Shown one piece after another: positions 22,484-31,221 of a stretch of DNA of 36,456 nt. A program made the translations under genes and the position numbers. The stretch lies in the NCBI GenBank assembly GCA_944387125.1, contig CALXDT010000074.1, positions 1-36,456 of the forward strand, given 5' to 3'. Numbering within the stretch: the stretch's first letter is position 1; each line of letters starts with the position of its first letter. The notes beneath the pieces were generated by a model. That model saw only the letters and a list, made by a program, of their open reading frames with translations. It was not told the origin of the DNA and did not search any database. Source of the DNA: an uncultured Oscillospiraceae bacterium. GTDB taxonomy: Bacteria; Bacillota; Clostridia; Oscillospirales; Oscillospiraceae.

Positions 22484-24022
22484 TTGGATAAGAATACCCC
22501 TGCGGTTTCCCTGCAAAATATCTCCAAGTCCTTCGGCGGCGTTCCGGCCAACGAACATGTGAGTTTGGATATTTACCGGGGAGAGATCCTGGCCCTGCTG
22601 GGCGAAAACGGCAGCGGCAAAACCACCCTGATGAATATGCTTTCGGGCATCTACTTCCCCGATGAGGGACAGATTCTCATCGACGGGGAACCGGTGGTGA
22701 TCTCCTCTCCCAAGGACGCTTTCCGGTACGGCATTGGAATGATCCATCAGCACTTTAAGCTGGTGGATGTGCTCACCGCCGCAGAGAATATCGTCCTGGG
22801 TCTGAAGGAGAAGGGCCGCCTGAACATGGAACAGGTGGCCGGGCGGGTCAAGGAGATCTGCGAGCAATACGGCTTTGAAGTGGATCCCAACCAGAAGATC
22901 TACGACATGTCTGTGTCCCAGAAGCAGACGGTGGAGATTGTGAAGGTGCTCTACCGGGGCGCGGATATTCTGATTCTGGACGAGCCTACCGCCGTGCTGA
23001 CCCCCCAGGAGACGGAAAAGCTCTTTGCGGTGCTGCGGAATATGCGCAGCAGCGGCAAGGCCATTGTGATCATCACCCACAAAATGCATGAGGTGGAGGC
23101 GCTGTCCGATCGGGTGGCGGTGCTGAACCGGGGCAGATTTGTGGGGGACGTGATGACCAGGGACACCAACGCCCAGGAGATGACCAACATGATGGTGGGG
23201 CATCCGGTGACGCTGAACATCCAGCGGCCGGAGCCCAAGGATCCCAAACCCCGGATCGAGGTAGAGGGCTTGACGGTGCGCAGCGAGGACGGCGTTCTGA
23301 AGCTGGAGGACGTATCCTTTACTGCCCGCTCCGGAGAGATCCTGGGCATCGCGGGGATCTCCGGCTGCGGCCAGAAGGAGCTGCTGGAGGCCATTGCGGG
23401 GCTTCAGAAGGTGGAAAAGGGCAGCATCCGCTTTGTGGAGGATGACGGCAGCCGGGACGAGCTGATCGGCAAGGATCCCATGGAAATCACTTCCATGGGT
23501 GTGGCGCTGTCCTTTGTGCCGGAAGACCGGCTGGGCATGGGTCTGGTGGGGGACATGGATCTGACAGACAATATGATGCTCCGCTCCTTCCGGGAGGGGC
23601 ACAGCGTCTTCACCGACCGGAACGGCCCCCGGAAGCTGGCCGCCCAGGTGGTCAAGGAGCTGGGGGTTATTACCCCGGGGCTGACCACCCCGGTGCGCCG
23701 CCTCTCCGGCGGCAATGTCCAGAAAATTCTGGTGGGGCGGGAGATCGCCTCCGCTCCTACGGTGCTGCTGACCGCCTACGCCGTCCGGGGTCTGGACATC
23801 AACTCTTCTTATACCATTTACGAGCTGATCAACAAGCAGAAGCAGGCCGGTGTGGCTGTGGTGTATGTGGGCGAAGACCTGGATGTGCTGCTGCAGCTGT
23901 GCGACCGGATCGTAGTGCTCTGCGGCGGCAAGGTCAGCGGCATTCTGGACGGAAAAACCGCCACCAAAAACCAGATCGGCCTGATGATGACCACTGTGGG
24001 AGGTACCCGGGAACATGAGTAA
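22484..24022 (+). CDS. Nucleoside ABC transporter ATPase (double ABC domain, NupO-like)
   Basis: The 512-residue protein has two ABC domains in tandem, as in ribose/nucleoside importers. Domain 1: GENGSGKTT (40-48), MIHQHFKL, degenerate signature MSVSQKQ (142-148), ILILDEPTAVL. Domain 2: degenerate P-loop GISGCGQKEL (291-300), FVPEDRLGMGL, signature LSGG, TVLLTAYAVRGLD. A weak second P-loop is normal for this family. TTG at 22484 is 8 bp after AGGAG, better than the GTG at 22475 that overlaps the ribosome site. The stop overlaps the first permease by 8 bp. Confidence 0.93.
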   Translation: MDKNTPAVSLQNISKSFGGVPANEHVSLDIYRGEILALLGENGSGKTTLMNMLSGIYFPDEGQILIDGEPVVISSPKDAFRYGIGMIHQHFKLVDVLTAAENIVLGLKEKGRLNMEQVAGRVKEICEQYGFEVDPNQKIYDMSVSQKQTVEIVKVLYRGADILILDEPTAVLTPQETEKLFAVLRNMRSSGKAIVIITHKMHEVEALSDRVAVLNRGRFVGDVMTRDTNAQEMTNMMVGHPVTLNIQRPEPKDPKPRIEVEGLTVRSEDGVLKLEDVSFTARSGEILGIAGISGCGQKELLEAIAGLQKVEKGSIRFVEDDGSRDELIGKDPMEITSMGVALSFVPEDRLGMGLVGDMDLTDNMMLRSFREGHSVFTDRNGPRKLAAQVVKELGVITPGLTTPVRRLSGGNVQKILVGREIASAPTVLLTAYAVRGLDINSSYTIYELINKQKQAGVAVVYVGEDLDVLLQLCDRIVVLCGGKVSGILDGKTATKNQIGLMMTTVGGTREHE

Positions 24023-25115
24023 ACAAAACAACGCCCCTCTGATCCAGATCTCCAAGCGCAGGGAGCTGCCCTGGTACGGCCCCATTGCCATCCGGGCGGC
24101 GGCCATTGTCCTGGCGCTGGCGGCCTGCGCGGTGGTGACCACCGCCTTTACCGGCGAGAACCCGCTGGAGATCTACCACACCATGTGGACGGGGGCCTTC
24201 GGAACCCCCCGAAAGACCTGGATCCTGTTCCAGAACATCGCCATACTGCTGTGCGTGTCCCTGGCAGTGACCCCCGCCTTCATCATGCGCTTTTGGAACA
24301 TCGGCGCGGAAGGCCAGATGCTCATCGGCGGCCTGGCTACCGCTGCCTGCATGATTCTGCTGGGGGACAAGCTGCCCAACCCGGTGCTCATCGGGATCAT
24401 GCTTCTGGCTGCCCTGGCAGCCGGCGGCCTGTGGGGCGCCATCCCCGCGGTCTGCAAGGCCAGGTGGAACACCAACGAGACTCTGTTCACCCTGATGATG
24501 AACTATGTGGCCACGCAGCTGGTGGCCTTCTTCGTCATCGTCTGGGAGGTGCCCAAGGGCGCGGGAAAGATCGGCATCATCAACCAGACCACCGAGGCCG
24601 GCTGGCTGCCCCAGATCGGCAGCTACAAGTATCTGCTCAACATTCTGATTGTGGCGGTGCTTACCGCGGCCATGTATGTCTACCTCACCCGCTCCAAGCA
24701 GGGCTATGAAATTGCCGTGGTGGGTCAGAGCCAGCGCACCGCCCGGTATGTGGGCATCAAGGTGGGCAGGGTGATTGTGCGCACCATGATCCTGTCCGGG
24801 GCGCTGTGCGGCCTGGCGGGCTTCCTGCTGGTGGCTGGCACCGACCACACCATTACCACCACCATTGCCGGCGGCCGGGGGTTCACCGCGGTGATGGTCT
24901 CCTGGCTGGCCAATTTCAACCCCATCAACATGATCCTCACCAGCTTCCTGCTGGTGTTCCTGGAGCGGGGCGCCGGGGAAATTGCCACCAATTTCGGCCT
25001 GAACCACTCCTTCGGGGACATTATCACCGGCATCATTCTGTTCTTTATCATCGGCAGCGAGTTTTTCATCCGCTACCAGCTGCGGCTGCGGAAAAACGCC
25101 GGAAAGGAGGCTTGA
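24015..25115 (+). CDS. Nucleoside ABC transporter permease 1 (NupP-like)
   Basis: The 366-residue BPD_transp_2 family permease has about 10 hydrophobic segments and the family core FWNIGAEGQMLIGGL, NTNETLFTLMMNYVA, YEIAVVGQSQRTARYVGIK and GRGFTAVMVSWLANFNP. It forms the channel with the second permease, powered by the upstream ATPase. The start overlaps the ATPase stop (ATGAGTAA), indicating coupling. The second permease starts 3 bp after its stop. Confidence 0.93.
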   Translation: MSKQNNAPLIQISKRRELPWYGPIAIRAAAIVLALAACAVVTTAFTGENPLEIYHTMWTGAFGTPRKTWILFQNIAILLCVSLAVTPAFIMRFWNIGAEGQMLIGGLATAACMILLGDKLPNPVLIGIMLLAALAAGGLWGAIPAVCKARWNTNETLFTLMMNYVATQLVAFFVIVWEVPKGAGKIGIINQTTEAGWLPQIGSYKYLLNILIVAVLTAAMYVYLTRSKQGYEIAVVGQSQRTARYVGIKVGRVIVRTMILSGALCGLAGFLLVAGTDHTITTTIAGGRGFTAVMVSWLANFNPINMILTSFLLVFLERGAGEIATNFGLNHSFGDIITGIILFFIIGSEFFIRYQLRLRKNAGKEA

Positions 25116-25118
25116 CCC

Positions 25119-26108
25119 ATGTTTGATCTGGTATCCTTTATTCCCAGAGCCGTGGTTCAGAGCATCCCGCTGCTCTACGGCGCCACCGGCGAGACCCTGA
25201 CGGAAAAGTCCGGCAACCTGAATCTGGGTATCCCGGGCATCATGTATGTAGGGGGCATCAGCGGCGTCATCGGCGCGTTTTTGTACGAGCAGGCCGCCGG
25301 CGGCAGCCTGAATCCCGTTCTGGCGGTGGCCATCCCCACCCTGGCGTGCTTGCTGGGCTCCGCGCTGATGGGACTGCTGTACTGCTTCCTCACGGTCACG
25401 CTCCGGGCCAACCAGAACGTCACCGGCCTTGCCATGACCACCTTCGGCGTGGGCTTCGGCAACTTCTTCGGCGGCTCTCTGATCAAGCTCACCGGCAGCG
25501 AGGTACCCTCCATTGCCCTGTCCGCCACCAGCGGCTATTTCAGCGCGTCCCTTCCCTTTGCGGAGGACTTGGGCTGGTTCGGCAAGATCTTCCTGTCCTA
25601 CGGATTCCTGGCCTACACGGCCATTGCCCTGGCGCTGATCAGCTCCTATGTGCTCCGGCACACCCGCACGGGACTGCACCTGCGGGCGGTGGGGGAAAAC
25701 CCCGCCACGGCCGACGCCGCCGGCATCAACATCGGCCGGTATAAATACGTGGCCACTGTCACAGGCAGCATGATCGCGGGACTGGGCGGCTTGTACTATG
25801 TGATGGACTACGCCTGCGGGGTCTGGTCCAACGACGCCTTCGGCGACCGGGGCTGGCTGGCTATCGCCCTGGTGATCTTCACCACCTGGCGTCCCAATGT
25901 GGGAATCCTGTCGTCCATGCTCTTCGGCGGACTGTATATTCTGTATCTGTTCGTTCCCACCGGCATGAACCTGTCGGTAAAGGAGCTGTACAAGATGCTC
26001 CCTTATGTGGTGACGATTGTGGTGCTGGTGATTTCCAGCATGCGCAATAAGCGGGAGAACCAGCCCCCGGAAAGCCTGGGTCTGGCTTACTTCCGGGAAG
26101 ACCGATAG
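25119..26108 (+). CDS. Nucleoside ABC transporter permease 2 (NupQ-like)
   Basis: The 329-residue BPD_transp_2 permease opens with PLLYGATGETLTEKSGNLNLG and has RANQNVTGLAMTTFGVG, LRAVGENPATADAAGIN and GDRGWLAIALVIFTTWRPN, all typical of NupQ/YufQ. It is the last gene of the importer; GGAGG lies 10 bp before the ATG. A perfect intrinsic terminator follows within 10 bp. Confidence 0.93.
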   Translation: MFDLVSFIPRAVVQSIPLLYGATGETLTEKSGNLNLGIPGIMYVGGISGVIGAFLYEQAAGGSLNPVLAVAIPTLACLLGSALMGLLYCFLTVTLRANQNVTGLAMTTFGVGFGNFFGGSLIKLTGSEVPSIALSATSGYFSASLPFAEDLGWFGKIFLSYGFLAYTAIALALISSYVLRHTRTGLHLRAVGENPATADAAGINIGRYKYVATVTGSMIAGLGGLYYVMDYACGVWSNDAFGDRGWLAIALVIFTTWRPNVGILSSMLFGGLYILYLFVPTGMNLSVKELYKMLPYVVTIVVLVISSMRNKRENQPPESLGLAYFREDR

Positions 26109-26117
26109 CTTTCCAAG

Positions 26118-26146
26118 CCGCTCCGGGGCGCCCGGAGCGGTTTTTT
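26118..26146 (+). terminator. Intrinsic terminator of the purine uptake operon
   Basis: CCGCTCCGGG (26118-26127) pairs with CCCGGAGCGG (26131-26140) around a 3-nt loop, followed by six T residues. Confidence 0.95.
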
Positions 26147-26157
26147 CCGGAAAAGCC

Positions 26158-26185
26158 TTGACAGAACCGGTGCTTCGGCTATGAT
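26158..26185 (+). promoter_or_regulatory. Promoter upstream of the aldo/keto reductase hairpin array
   Basis: Consensus TTGACA (26158-26163), 16 bp, TATGAT (26180-26185). The transcript would enter the hairpin array and reach the reductase at 26476, giving a leader of about 280 nt. Confidence 0.75.
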
Positions 26186-26187
26186 AA

Positions 26188-26438
26188 TGTGTAGTGAACA
26201 ACGCAAAAGTCCTTGCAAGCCAAGGCTTTCCGGACTTTTTTGCGTTGTTCCGGTGCAAGGTTTTTCCGCTTTTCAGCGGAAAAATCTCGCGCCTGTTTGG
26301 ATGGTGCGGTGCGCCGCGCCATCCAAAATACCCATTGATACGCGCCTGATTGAAAAAAACGGTTGGAAAAAGCCGCTTTTTTCAATTTCCCGCCTACGGC
26401 GGGGAATCAGCCGCAGAAAGCGGCTGATTCAGCAGGCA
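26188..26438. mobile_element. MITE-like hairpin array flanked by 9-bp direct repeats
   Basis: CTATGATAA occurs at 26179-26187 and again at 26439-26447, bracketing this 251-bp segment exactly. Inside are six tandem hairpins: 26196-26250, 26261-26284 (10-bp stem), 26296-26327 (14-bp stem with one T-G), 26349-26386, 26389-26403 (CCCGCC/GGCGGG) and 26404-26430 (11-bp stem). The ends show only a weak inverted similarity (TGnnTnnTGAA). Removing the segment plus one repeat copy leaves an ordinary promoter and short leader. It has no coding capacity. Confidence 0.55.
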
Positions 26439-26475
26439 CTATGATAAAAGCAGATGAACGCAACAGGAGGGGCTT

Positions 26476-27609
26476 ATGGAACCAATTTTCAATACCCAAA
26501 GGAAGCTGGGCTTCGGCACCCTGCGCCTGCCCATGAAGGGCGATCAGGTGGATACCGAAACCTTCAGCCGGATGGTGGACGCCTTTTTGGCGCAGGGCTT
26601 TACCTACTTTGACACAGCCCACGGCTATCTGGGCGGGAAAAGCGAGGAAGCCCTTCGGGAATGCCTCACCAGCCGCTATCCCCGGGAGCGGTACGTGCTG
26701 GCCGACAAGCTGACCAATTCCTATTTTCAGTGCCGGGAGGATATCCGCCCGGTGTTTGAACGTCAGCTGAAGGCCTGCGGGGTCAGCTATTTTGACGTCT
26801 ACCTGATGCACTCCCAGAGCCAGGGGATCTACGCCCACTTCAAGAACTGCCGGGCCTATGAGGAAGCCCTCCGGCTGAAGGAGGAGGGGAAGATCCGCCA
26901 TTTCGGCATTTCCTTCCACGACCGGGCGGAGCTGCTGGAGCAGATCCTGCGGGAGTATCCCCAGGTGGAGGTGGTGCAGATCCAGCTGAACTACCTGGAC
27001 TTTGAGGATCCGGCCGTCCAGAGCCGGAAATGCTATGAGGTCTGCCGGAGGTTCGGCAAGGCGGTGATTGTCATGGAGCCGGTGAAGGGCGGCCATCTGG
27101 CAAACCTGCCGCCGGATGCCGGGAGGATCCTGGAGGGGTTGTCCGGAGGAAGCCCGGCCAGCTACGCCATTCGGTTCGCCGCGGGATTTGCGGGGGTGGC
27201 CATGGTGCTTTCGGGCATGAGCACGCCGGAGCAGGTGGCGGATAACCTGGGGGTTATGACGGATTTTCAGCCGCTATCCCCCCGGGAGCGGGAGGCGCTG
27301 GATCAGGTGATCCGGGTATTCCGGGGGAAGCATATGATCCCCTGCACCGCCTGCCGGTACTGCGTTGAGGGCTGTCCCCAGGGGATTTCCATTCCCGATC
27401 TCTTTGCCTGCATGAACGCCAAGAAAATCTTTCACCAGGGGATCGCGGATTTTTACTACAGCGACGTCCACACCCGCCACGGGGGAAAGGCATCCCAGTG
27501 TGTCCGCTGCGGCGCCTGCGAGGAAATCTGCCCCCAGCACCTGCCCATCCGGCAGCTGCTGGAGCAGGTGGCGGCGGAGTTTGAGGGGAACGCCGAAACA
27601 GGTGAATAA
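26476..27609 (+). CDS. Aldo/keto reductase with C-terminal [4Fe-4S] ferredoxin domain
   Basis: The 377-residue protein has an AKR barrel with the catalytic tetrad D46 (YFDTA), Y51 (HGY), K78 (ADK) and H112 (LMH). Residues from about 310 form a ferredoxin-like domain with CTACRYCVEGCP and CVRCGACEEICP, able to bind two [4Fe-4S] clusters. This fusion is common in anaerobes and joins NAD(P)H-dependent carbonyl chemistry to ferredoxin electrons; the substrate is unknown. AGGAGGGG precedes the ATG. It is transcribed alone, with a structured leader (26188-26438) and a terminator at 27619. Confidence 0.93.
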   Translation: MEPIFNTQRKLGFGTLRLPMKGDQVDTETFSRMVDAFLAQGFTYFDTAHGYLGGKSEEALRECLTSRYPRERYVLADKLTNSYFQCREDIRPVFERQLKACGVSYFDVYLMHSQSQGIYAHFKNCRAYEEALRLKEEGKIRHFGISFHDRAELLEQILREYPQVEVVQIQLNYLDFEDPAVQSRKCYEVCRRFGKAVIVMEPVKGGHLANLPPDAGRILEGLSGGSPASYAIRFAAGFAGVAMVLSGMSTPEQVADNLGVMTDFQPLSPREREALDQVIRVFRGKHMIPCTACRYCVEGCPQGISIPDLFACMNAKKIFHQGIADFYYSDVHTRHGGKASQCVRCGACEEICPQHLPIRQLLEQVAAEFEGNAETGE

Positions 27610-27618
27610 GCCCCGGAC

Positions 27619-27657
27619 AAAAGCGGAGGAATCCCATGTGGAATTCCTCCGCTTTTT
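27619..27657. terminator. Bidirectional terminator between convergent genes
   Basis: AAAAGCGGAGGAAT (27619-27632) pairs with ATTCCTCCGCTTTT (27643-27656), followed by a T. The A-run on the other side lets it serve the minus-strand amidohydrolase too. Confidence 0.85.
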
Positions 27658-27724
27658 GTATAAACCCTTGTGATCCGCCCCTGCCGCTGAGTGGGCGCTT
27701 CCGGAAACCCCGGGGCCCCGCCGT

Positions 27725-29317
27725 TTACCGCTGATAGAGGCAGATCCCTTCTTTATAGGTTTCCAGCACCCGGATGTCCTTGAGGACTTCCGGGTCTTCT
27801 TCCAGGGGGTTCTTTTCCAGCACCACCAGGTCTGCCAGCTTTCCCGGCTCCAGAGTTCCCTTTTGCCCCTCTTCCCCGTAGCCAAAGGCGGCGTTGCAGG
27901 TGATCCCCCTGAGAGCGTCGTAGACCCCGATCCGCTCCTCCGGGGCCAGAACCTTCCCGCTGCGGCTGCGCCGGTTCACCGCGCACCAGAGGCTGTGGAG
28001 CATATCCGGCTTTGTCACCGGGGTGTCCTGGTGGAAGGTATAGCACAGCCCCCGCTCCAGGGCGCCGGCTGCCGGGGAGATGCGGCTGCCCCGCTGGGCG
28101 CCCAGGTTTTTCAGGTGCACATCCCCCCAGTACCAAAGGTGCCCCACAAAAAAGCTGGGGATCATGCCCAGCGCCCGCATTGGATCCATCTGATCCCGGC
28201 GCAGCAGCTGGCTGTGGATCATCACCGGCCGGAGCATGGGGCGGTCAGGGCTTTCCTCCCAGGCGCGCCGGTACTGGGGCAGGAACTGATCCCCGGCGGC
28301 GTCCCCGTTGCAGTGAGCCAGCAGCTGCCGGTGCTCCCGGAGTGCCAGAGCGCACACCCGGTACACCTGATCGTCGGTGCGGTAGGAAAAGCCCCGCTGA
28401 TCGCTGTGTTCGTAGGGCCGGGTCAGCCAGGCGGTGCCGCCCTGGGGGGAGCCGTCCAGGATCAGCTTATAGCCTCCCAGCCGGAACCGGTTTTGATACC
28501 CCCGGGCAAAGGGGGCAAGGGCCCGGAAGGCCGCCTGCGCCTGTTGGGGGTCCTCCGCCGCCAGGTAGGATACCAGATCCAGCTTCAGGCCGCCGCCTTG
28601 GGCGTACTGCGCCAGCATGGCGGCGGTCTGCCCGTTGGATGCCCCGTCCTGGGCGGTGGTGATGCCGCAGCTGAGGTATTCCTCCTGGGCGGCGGACAGC
28701 TGAGCCGGGGGATCCGAGGGCAGCCGCCGGAAGATTTCCAGCAGCGCCGGGACGCAGGCGCCGGTCTCCTCCAAATAGCCGCTGAGGGAGCCGTCCGGCC
28801 TTCGCCCCAGCCGTCCGCCCTGGGGATCCGGGGTGTTTTGATCCCAGCCCAGGATCTCCAGAAGGCGGCTGTTGGCTACCCCCATGTGGGAGGAGGTGTG
28901 GAAAATCAAAATGGGAACGGCGGATCCCGCGGCATCCAGCGCCGCCCGATCCGGGTGGGTCTGGGGCGTGAGAAAGTTGTGGTCGTAGTTCACCCCCAGC
29001 ACCGCCTGGGGGGCGGCGGCAAGGGCGGCCTTTAACCGGTGGGTGATCTGGGAAACCTGGGTGCATGAGGAAAGATCCACGGCGTTTTGGTATTGGGCTG
29101 CCAGGGACAGGTGGCTGTGGCTGTCCAAAAAAGCCGGGAGCAGCGTGTGCCCCTCCAGATCCACCCGCCGGACAGAGGCGCCGGCCAATTCCTCTGCCCG
29201 GGACAGGGAGCCTGCCCAGGCGATTCTCCCGCTTTGTACCAGCAGCGCCTCCACCCGGGCGGAAGCGCCGGTCATGGGGAGGATATTTCCGCCGTAAAAC
29301 AGCACATTTTCACACAT
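27725..29317 (-). CDS. YtcJ-like amidohydrolase (amidohydrolase 3 family)
   Basis: The 530-residue metal-dependent hydrolase has DSHSH (H67/H69), GGYKLILDGSPQGGTAWL with the bridging-Lys region, LLAHCNGDAAGDQ, VMIHSQ and FHQDTPV, plus GTLEPGKLADLVVLEKNP closing the beta domain. The ligand set looks complete. Substrates of YtcJ proteins are mostly unknown amides or cyclic ureas. No signal peptide is seen, so it is cytoplasmic. AGGAGGG precedes the ATG at 29317. The gene is convergent with the reductase and divergent from the serine hydrolase. Its leader contains the hairpin array at 29344-29621. Confidence 0.9.
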   Translation of the reverse strand: MCENVLFYGGNILPMTGASARVEALLVQSGRIAWAGSLSRAEELAGASVRRVDLEGHTLLPAFLDSHSHLSLAAQYQNAVDLSSCTQVSQITHRLKAALAAAPQAVLGVNYDHNFLTPQTHPDRAALDAAGSAVPILIFHTSSHMGVANSRLLEILGWDQNTPDPQGGRLGRRPDGSLSGYLEETGACVPALLEIFRRLPSDPPAQLSAAQEEYLSCGITTAQDGASNGQTAAMLAQYAQGGGLKLDLVSYLAAEDPQQAQAAFRALAPFARGYQNRFRLGGYKLILDGSPQGGTAWLTRPYEHSDQRGFSYRTDDQVYRVCALALREHRQLLAHCNGDAAGDQFLPQYRRAWEESPDRPMLRPVMIHSQLLRRDQMDPMRALGMIPSFFVGHLWYWGDVHLKNLGAQRGSRISPAAGALERGLCYTFHQDTPVTKPDMLHSLWCAVNRRSRSGKVLAPEERIGVYDALRGITCNAAFGYGEEGQKGTLEPGKLADLVVLEKNPLEEDPEVLKDIRVLETYKEGICLYQR

Positions 29318-29343
29318 AACTGTCCCTCCTGAAGGCAGTCGGC

Positions 29344-29621
29344 TTCCCCGCCAAAGGCGGAGAAACCCCAGGCTTTCGAAAATCCCCTACGGGGCTTTCC
29401 GACAGATTTTTGCAGGTGAGCTTCATGCACTCCTTGTACGCCTTTGGCGTACAACTGGCACACTGCGCAGCCTGAGAGGTATTTTCTGCCAGGTACGCGC
29501 CCCGGCAGAAAATGAATTTGAATTTTATTTACCGCAATGCGGCAAATTCTGCGAAGATTTTGGATTGGGAGCGGCGCTCAGGAAGCCGGAAGGCTCCGGC
29601 GATCCCGGCAGCTTGCGCTGC
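29344..29621. repeat. Tandem short-hairpin array between divergent genes
   Basis: Seven hairpins, several with 3-nt loops, lie in 278 bp: CCGCC-aaa-GGCGG (29348-29360), CCCC-tac-GGGG (29380-29398), TTGTACGCC-ttt-GGCGTACAA (29434-29454), ATTTTCTGCC/GGCAGAAAAT (29481-29513), CCGC-aat-GCGG (29527-29547), GCCGGA/TCCGGC (29585-29600) and GCAGC/GCTGC (29608-29621). No gene with a ribosome site is visible here. Confidence 0.6.
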
Positions 29622-29660
29622 TCCCCCTACATAGTATGTCCGGTTTTCCCCGGGCAAGTC

Positions 29661-29689
29661 TTGACATTCCGCTGCCGGGGCAGTATCAT
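29661..29689 (+). promoter_or_regulatory. Promoter for the serine hydrolase
   Basis: TTGACA (29661-29666), 17 bp, TATCAT (29684-29689). The inferred start near 29696 gives a 31-nt leader. Confidence 0.8.
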
Positions 29690-29726
29690 TTTGGTGTTTG
29701 ATTACAAGTACGGGGAAGGAGAACCT

Positions 29727-31136
29727 ATGAATCCGCAGAAACTGGATATGTATTTGACCCGGCTGTTCCAACAGCGGGGCTATCCCGGCATGACGGTATG
29801 CATCCGGGGCCCCCAGGGAATTTATTTTGAAAAGGCATTGGGATACCGGAGCCTTCAGCCCCGGATCCCGGCAGACATGGATACGGTGTTCGGCATCGCC
29901 TCTATGAGCAAGTCCATCACCGCCCTGGCCTGCTGCATTTTGGAGGCGGAGGGGAAGATGTCCCTGGAGGATCCGGTGGTGAAGTATTTCCCGGATCTGC
30001 ACATTCCCGGCACCCCGGATCAATGGCTGACCGTGGAGACCCTGGCCACCCACCGCTCCGGCCTGCCGCCCATGGAGCCGCTGGAATGGTCCATTGCCAT
30101 GAACAGCCGGGAGCGGGACAGCCTCTGGTACCGGGAGATGCGGCGCACCGCCCCCAATCCCATGAACCGGATTGAACAGATCGTGGAGTACATCTCCGCG
30201 GGAAACTACGTGCCTTTGGGCGCTCCCGGGGAGATGATGAGCTATTCCAATGAGGGCTACGCGCTGCTTTCCTACATTGTGGATCAGGCGGCGGGGATCC
30301 CTCTGGAGCAGTTCCTCCGGCAGCGGATCTTTGAACCGCTGGGCATGAAGCGGACAGTGCTGGATGTGGATGCCGGGGAAGCCCGGATTCTCTCCGGCGG
30401 AAATATCACCAGCCTGTTTGAACGGGATGCGGCCGGCGCGCTGGTGTGGGACGACAACTGGTCCATCCTGCCCCCCTTCCGGGGCTGCGGCTGCGTCAAG
30501 TCCACCGCCCGGGACATGGCCGCATATTACCAGATGCTCTCCCAGGGCGGGCTCTGGCAGGGAAAGCAGGTGATCCCCGCCCAGGCGGTGGAGCGGCTGG
30601 TGGGCAGCGCCTTCCCCCTGCGCTCCAAGCCGGTATACTGCCTGGGGCTGGAAAAGCGGCTGCTGGAGGGGAGAACCCTCTGCCAGCATTCCGGCGGCCT
30701 GCACGGGGTGTCCACCATCGGCGGCTTCCTGGACGGGGGCTGGGCGGTGACGGTGCTGTGCAATGAGGGAGATCTGGACATGGAGGAATTTCTGTGGGTG
30801 TGCCTCAACGATCTGCTGGAGCTGCCCCTGGACACCCGGCATCCCTGGGCGGTGCCCAACGGTCAGACGTTCCGCCAGCCGGAGATGCTCTGCGGCCGTT
30901 ACCTGTGCCATGAGGGCTTGACGGCGCACTGCGTGGTAACATGGGAGGACGGTCTGCTGAAGGCCGACTATCAGGACAGAAAAACCGTTCTGCACTGGTG
31001 CGGGAAAAATGTGTTTGCCGCTCTGGACGCGGCGGACCCGGAGAAACGGGTCAGCACCCTGCAGTTCTATCTCCGGGAGGGAAAGGCCTGGTGCGTCCGC
31101 TGCGGCAGCCGGGTCTACCAGCTGGCTCGTCCGTAA
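29727..31136 (+). CDS. Beta-lactamase-fold serine hydrolase, cytoplasmic
   Basis: The 469-residue class C/penicillin-binding-protein-like serine hydrolase has SxxK (S59-M-S-K62), YxN (Y173-S-N175) and an HSGG motif (H321-GG) in place of KTG. A small C-terminal beta domain starts after about 390. No signal peptide or TM helix is seen, which argues against a role in the cell wall and suggests an esterase or peptidase of small molecules. GGGAAGGAG precedes the ATG at 29727. The in-frame sequence further upstream is the promoter region. It is a monocistronic unit ending at the hairpin 31185-31217. Confidence 0.88.
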   Translation: MNPQKLDMYLTRLFQQRGYPGMTVCIRGPQGIYFEKALGYRSLQPRIPADMDTVFGIASMSKSITALACCILEAEGKMSLEDPVVKYFPDLHIPGTPDQWLTVETLATHRSGLPPMEPLEWSIAMNSRERDSLWYREMRRTAPNPMNRIEQIVEYISAGNYVPLGAPGEMMSYSNEGYALLSYIVDQAAGIPLEQFLRQRIFEPLGMKRTVLDVDAGEARILSGGNITSLFERDAAGALVWDDNWSILPPFRGCGCVKSTARDMAAYYQMLSQGGLWQGKQVIPAQAVERLVGSAFPLRSKPVYCLGLEKRLLEGRTLCQHSGGLHGVSTIGGFLDGGWAVTVLCNEGDLDMEEFLWVCLNDLLELPLDTRHPWAVPNGQTFRQPEMLCGRYLCHEGLTAHCVVTWEDGLLKADYQDRKTVLHWCGKNVFAALDAADPEKRVSTLQFYLREGKAWCVRCGSRVYQLARP

Positions 31137-31184
31137 TCGGACAAAGCGCCCGGCGGCGGATCAAAAATAAGCCGTGCCATTTGG

Positions 31185-31217
31185 GCCATACAGCGGACTT
31201 GCCCTCCGCTGTATGGC
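31185..31217. terminator. Stem-loop after the serine hydrolase and the sigma remnant
   Basis: A 13-bp perfect stem (31185-31197 with 31205-31217) has a 7-nt loop. A T-rich stretch (31218-31233) follows on the plus strand. It probably ends both the serine hydrolase and the decayed minus-strand gene. Confidence 0.6.
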
Positions 31218-31221
31218 TGTT

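Noticed and set aside
26190..26430. CRISPR-like array
   Set aside because: The units are hairpins of different sequence and spacing, not identical direct repeats with uniform spacers, and no cas gene is nearby.
29272..29463. 63-codon minus-strand frame in the second hairpin array
   Set aside because: There is no ribosome site; it covers hairpins and overlaps the amidohydrolase start in another frame. Probably repeat-derived noise.
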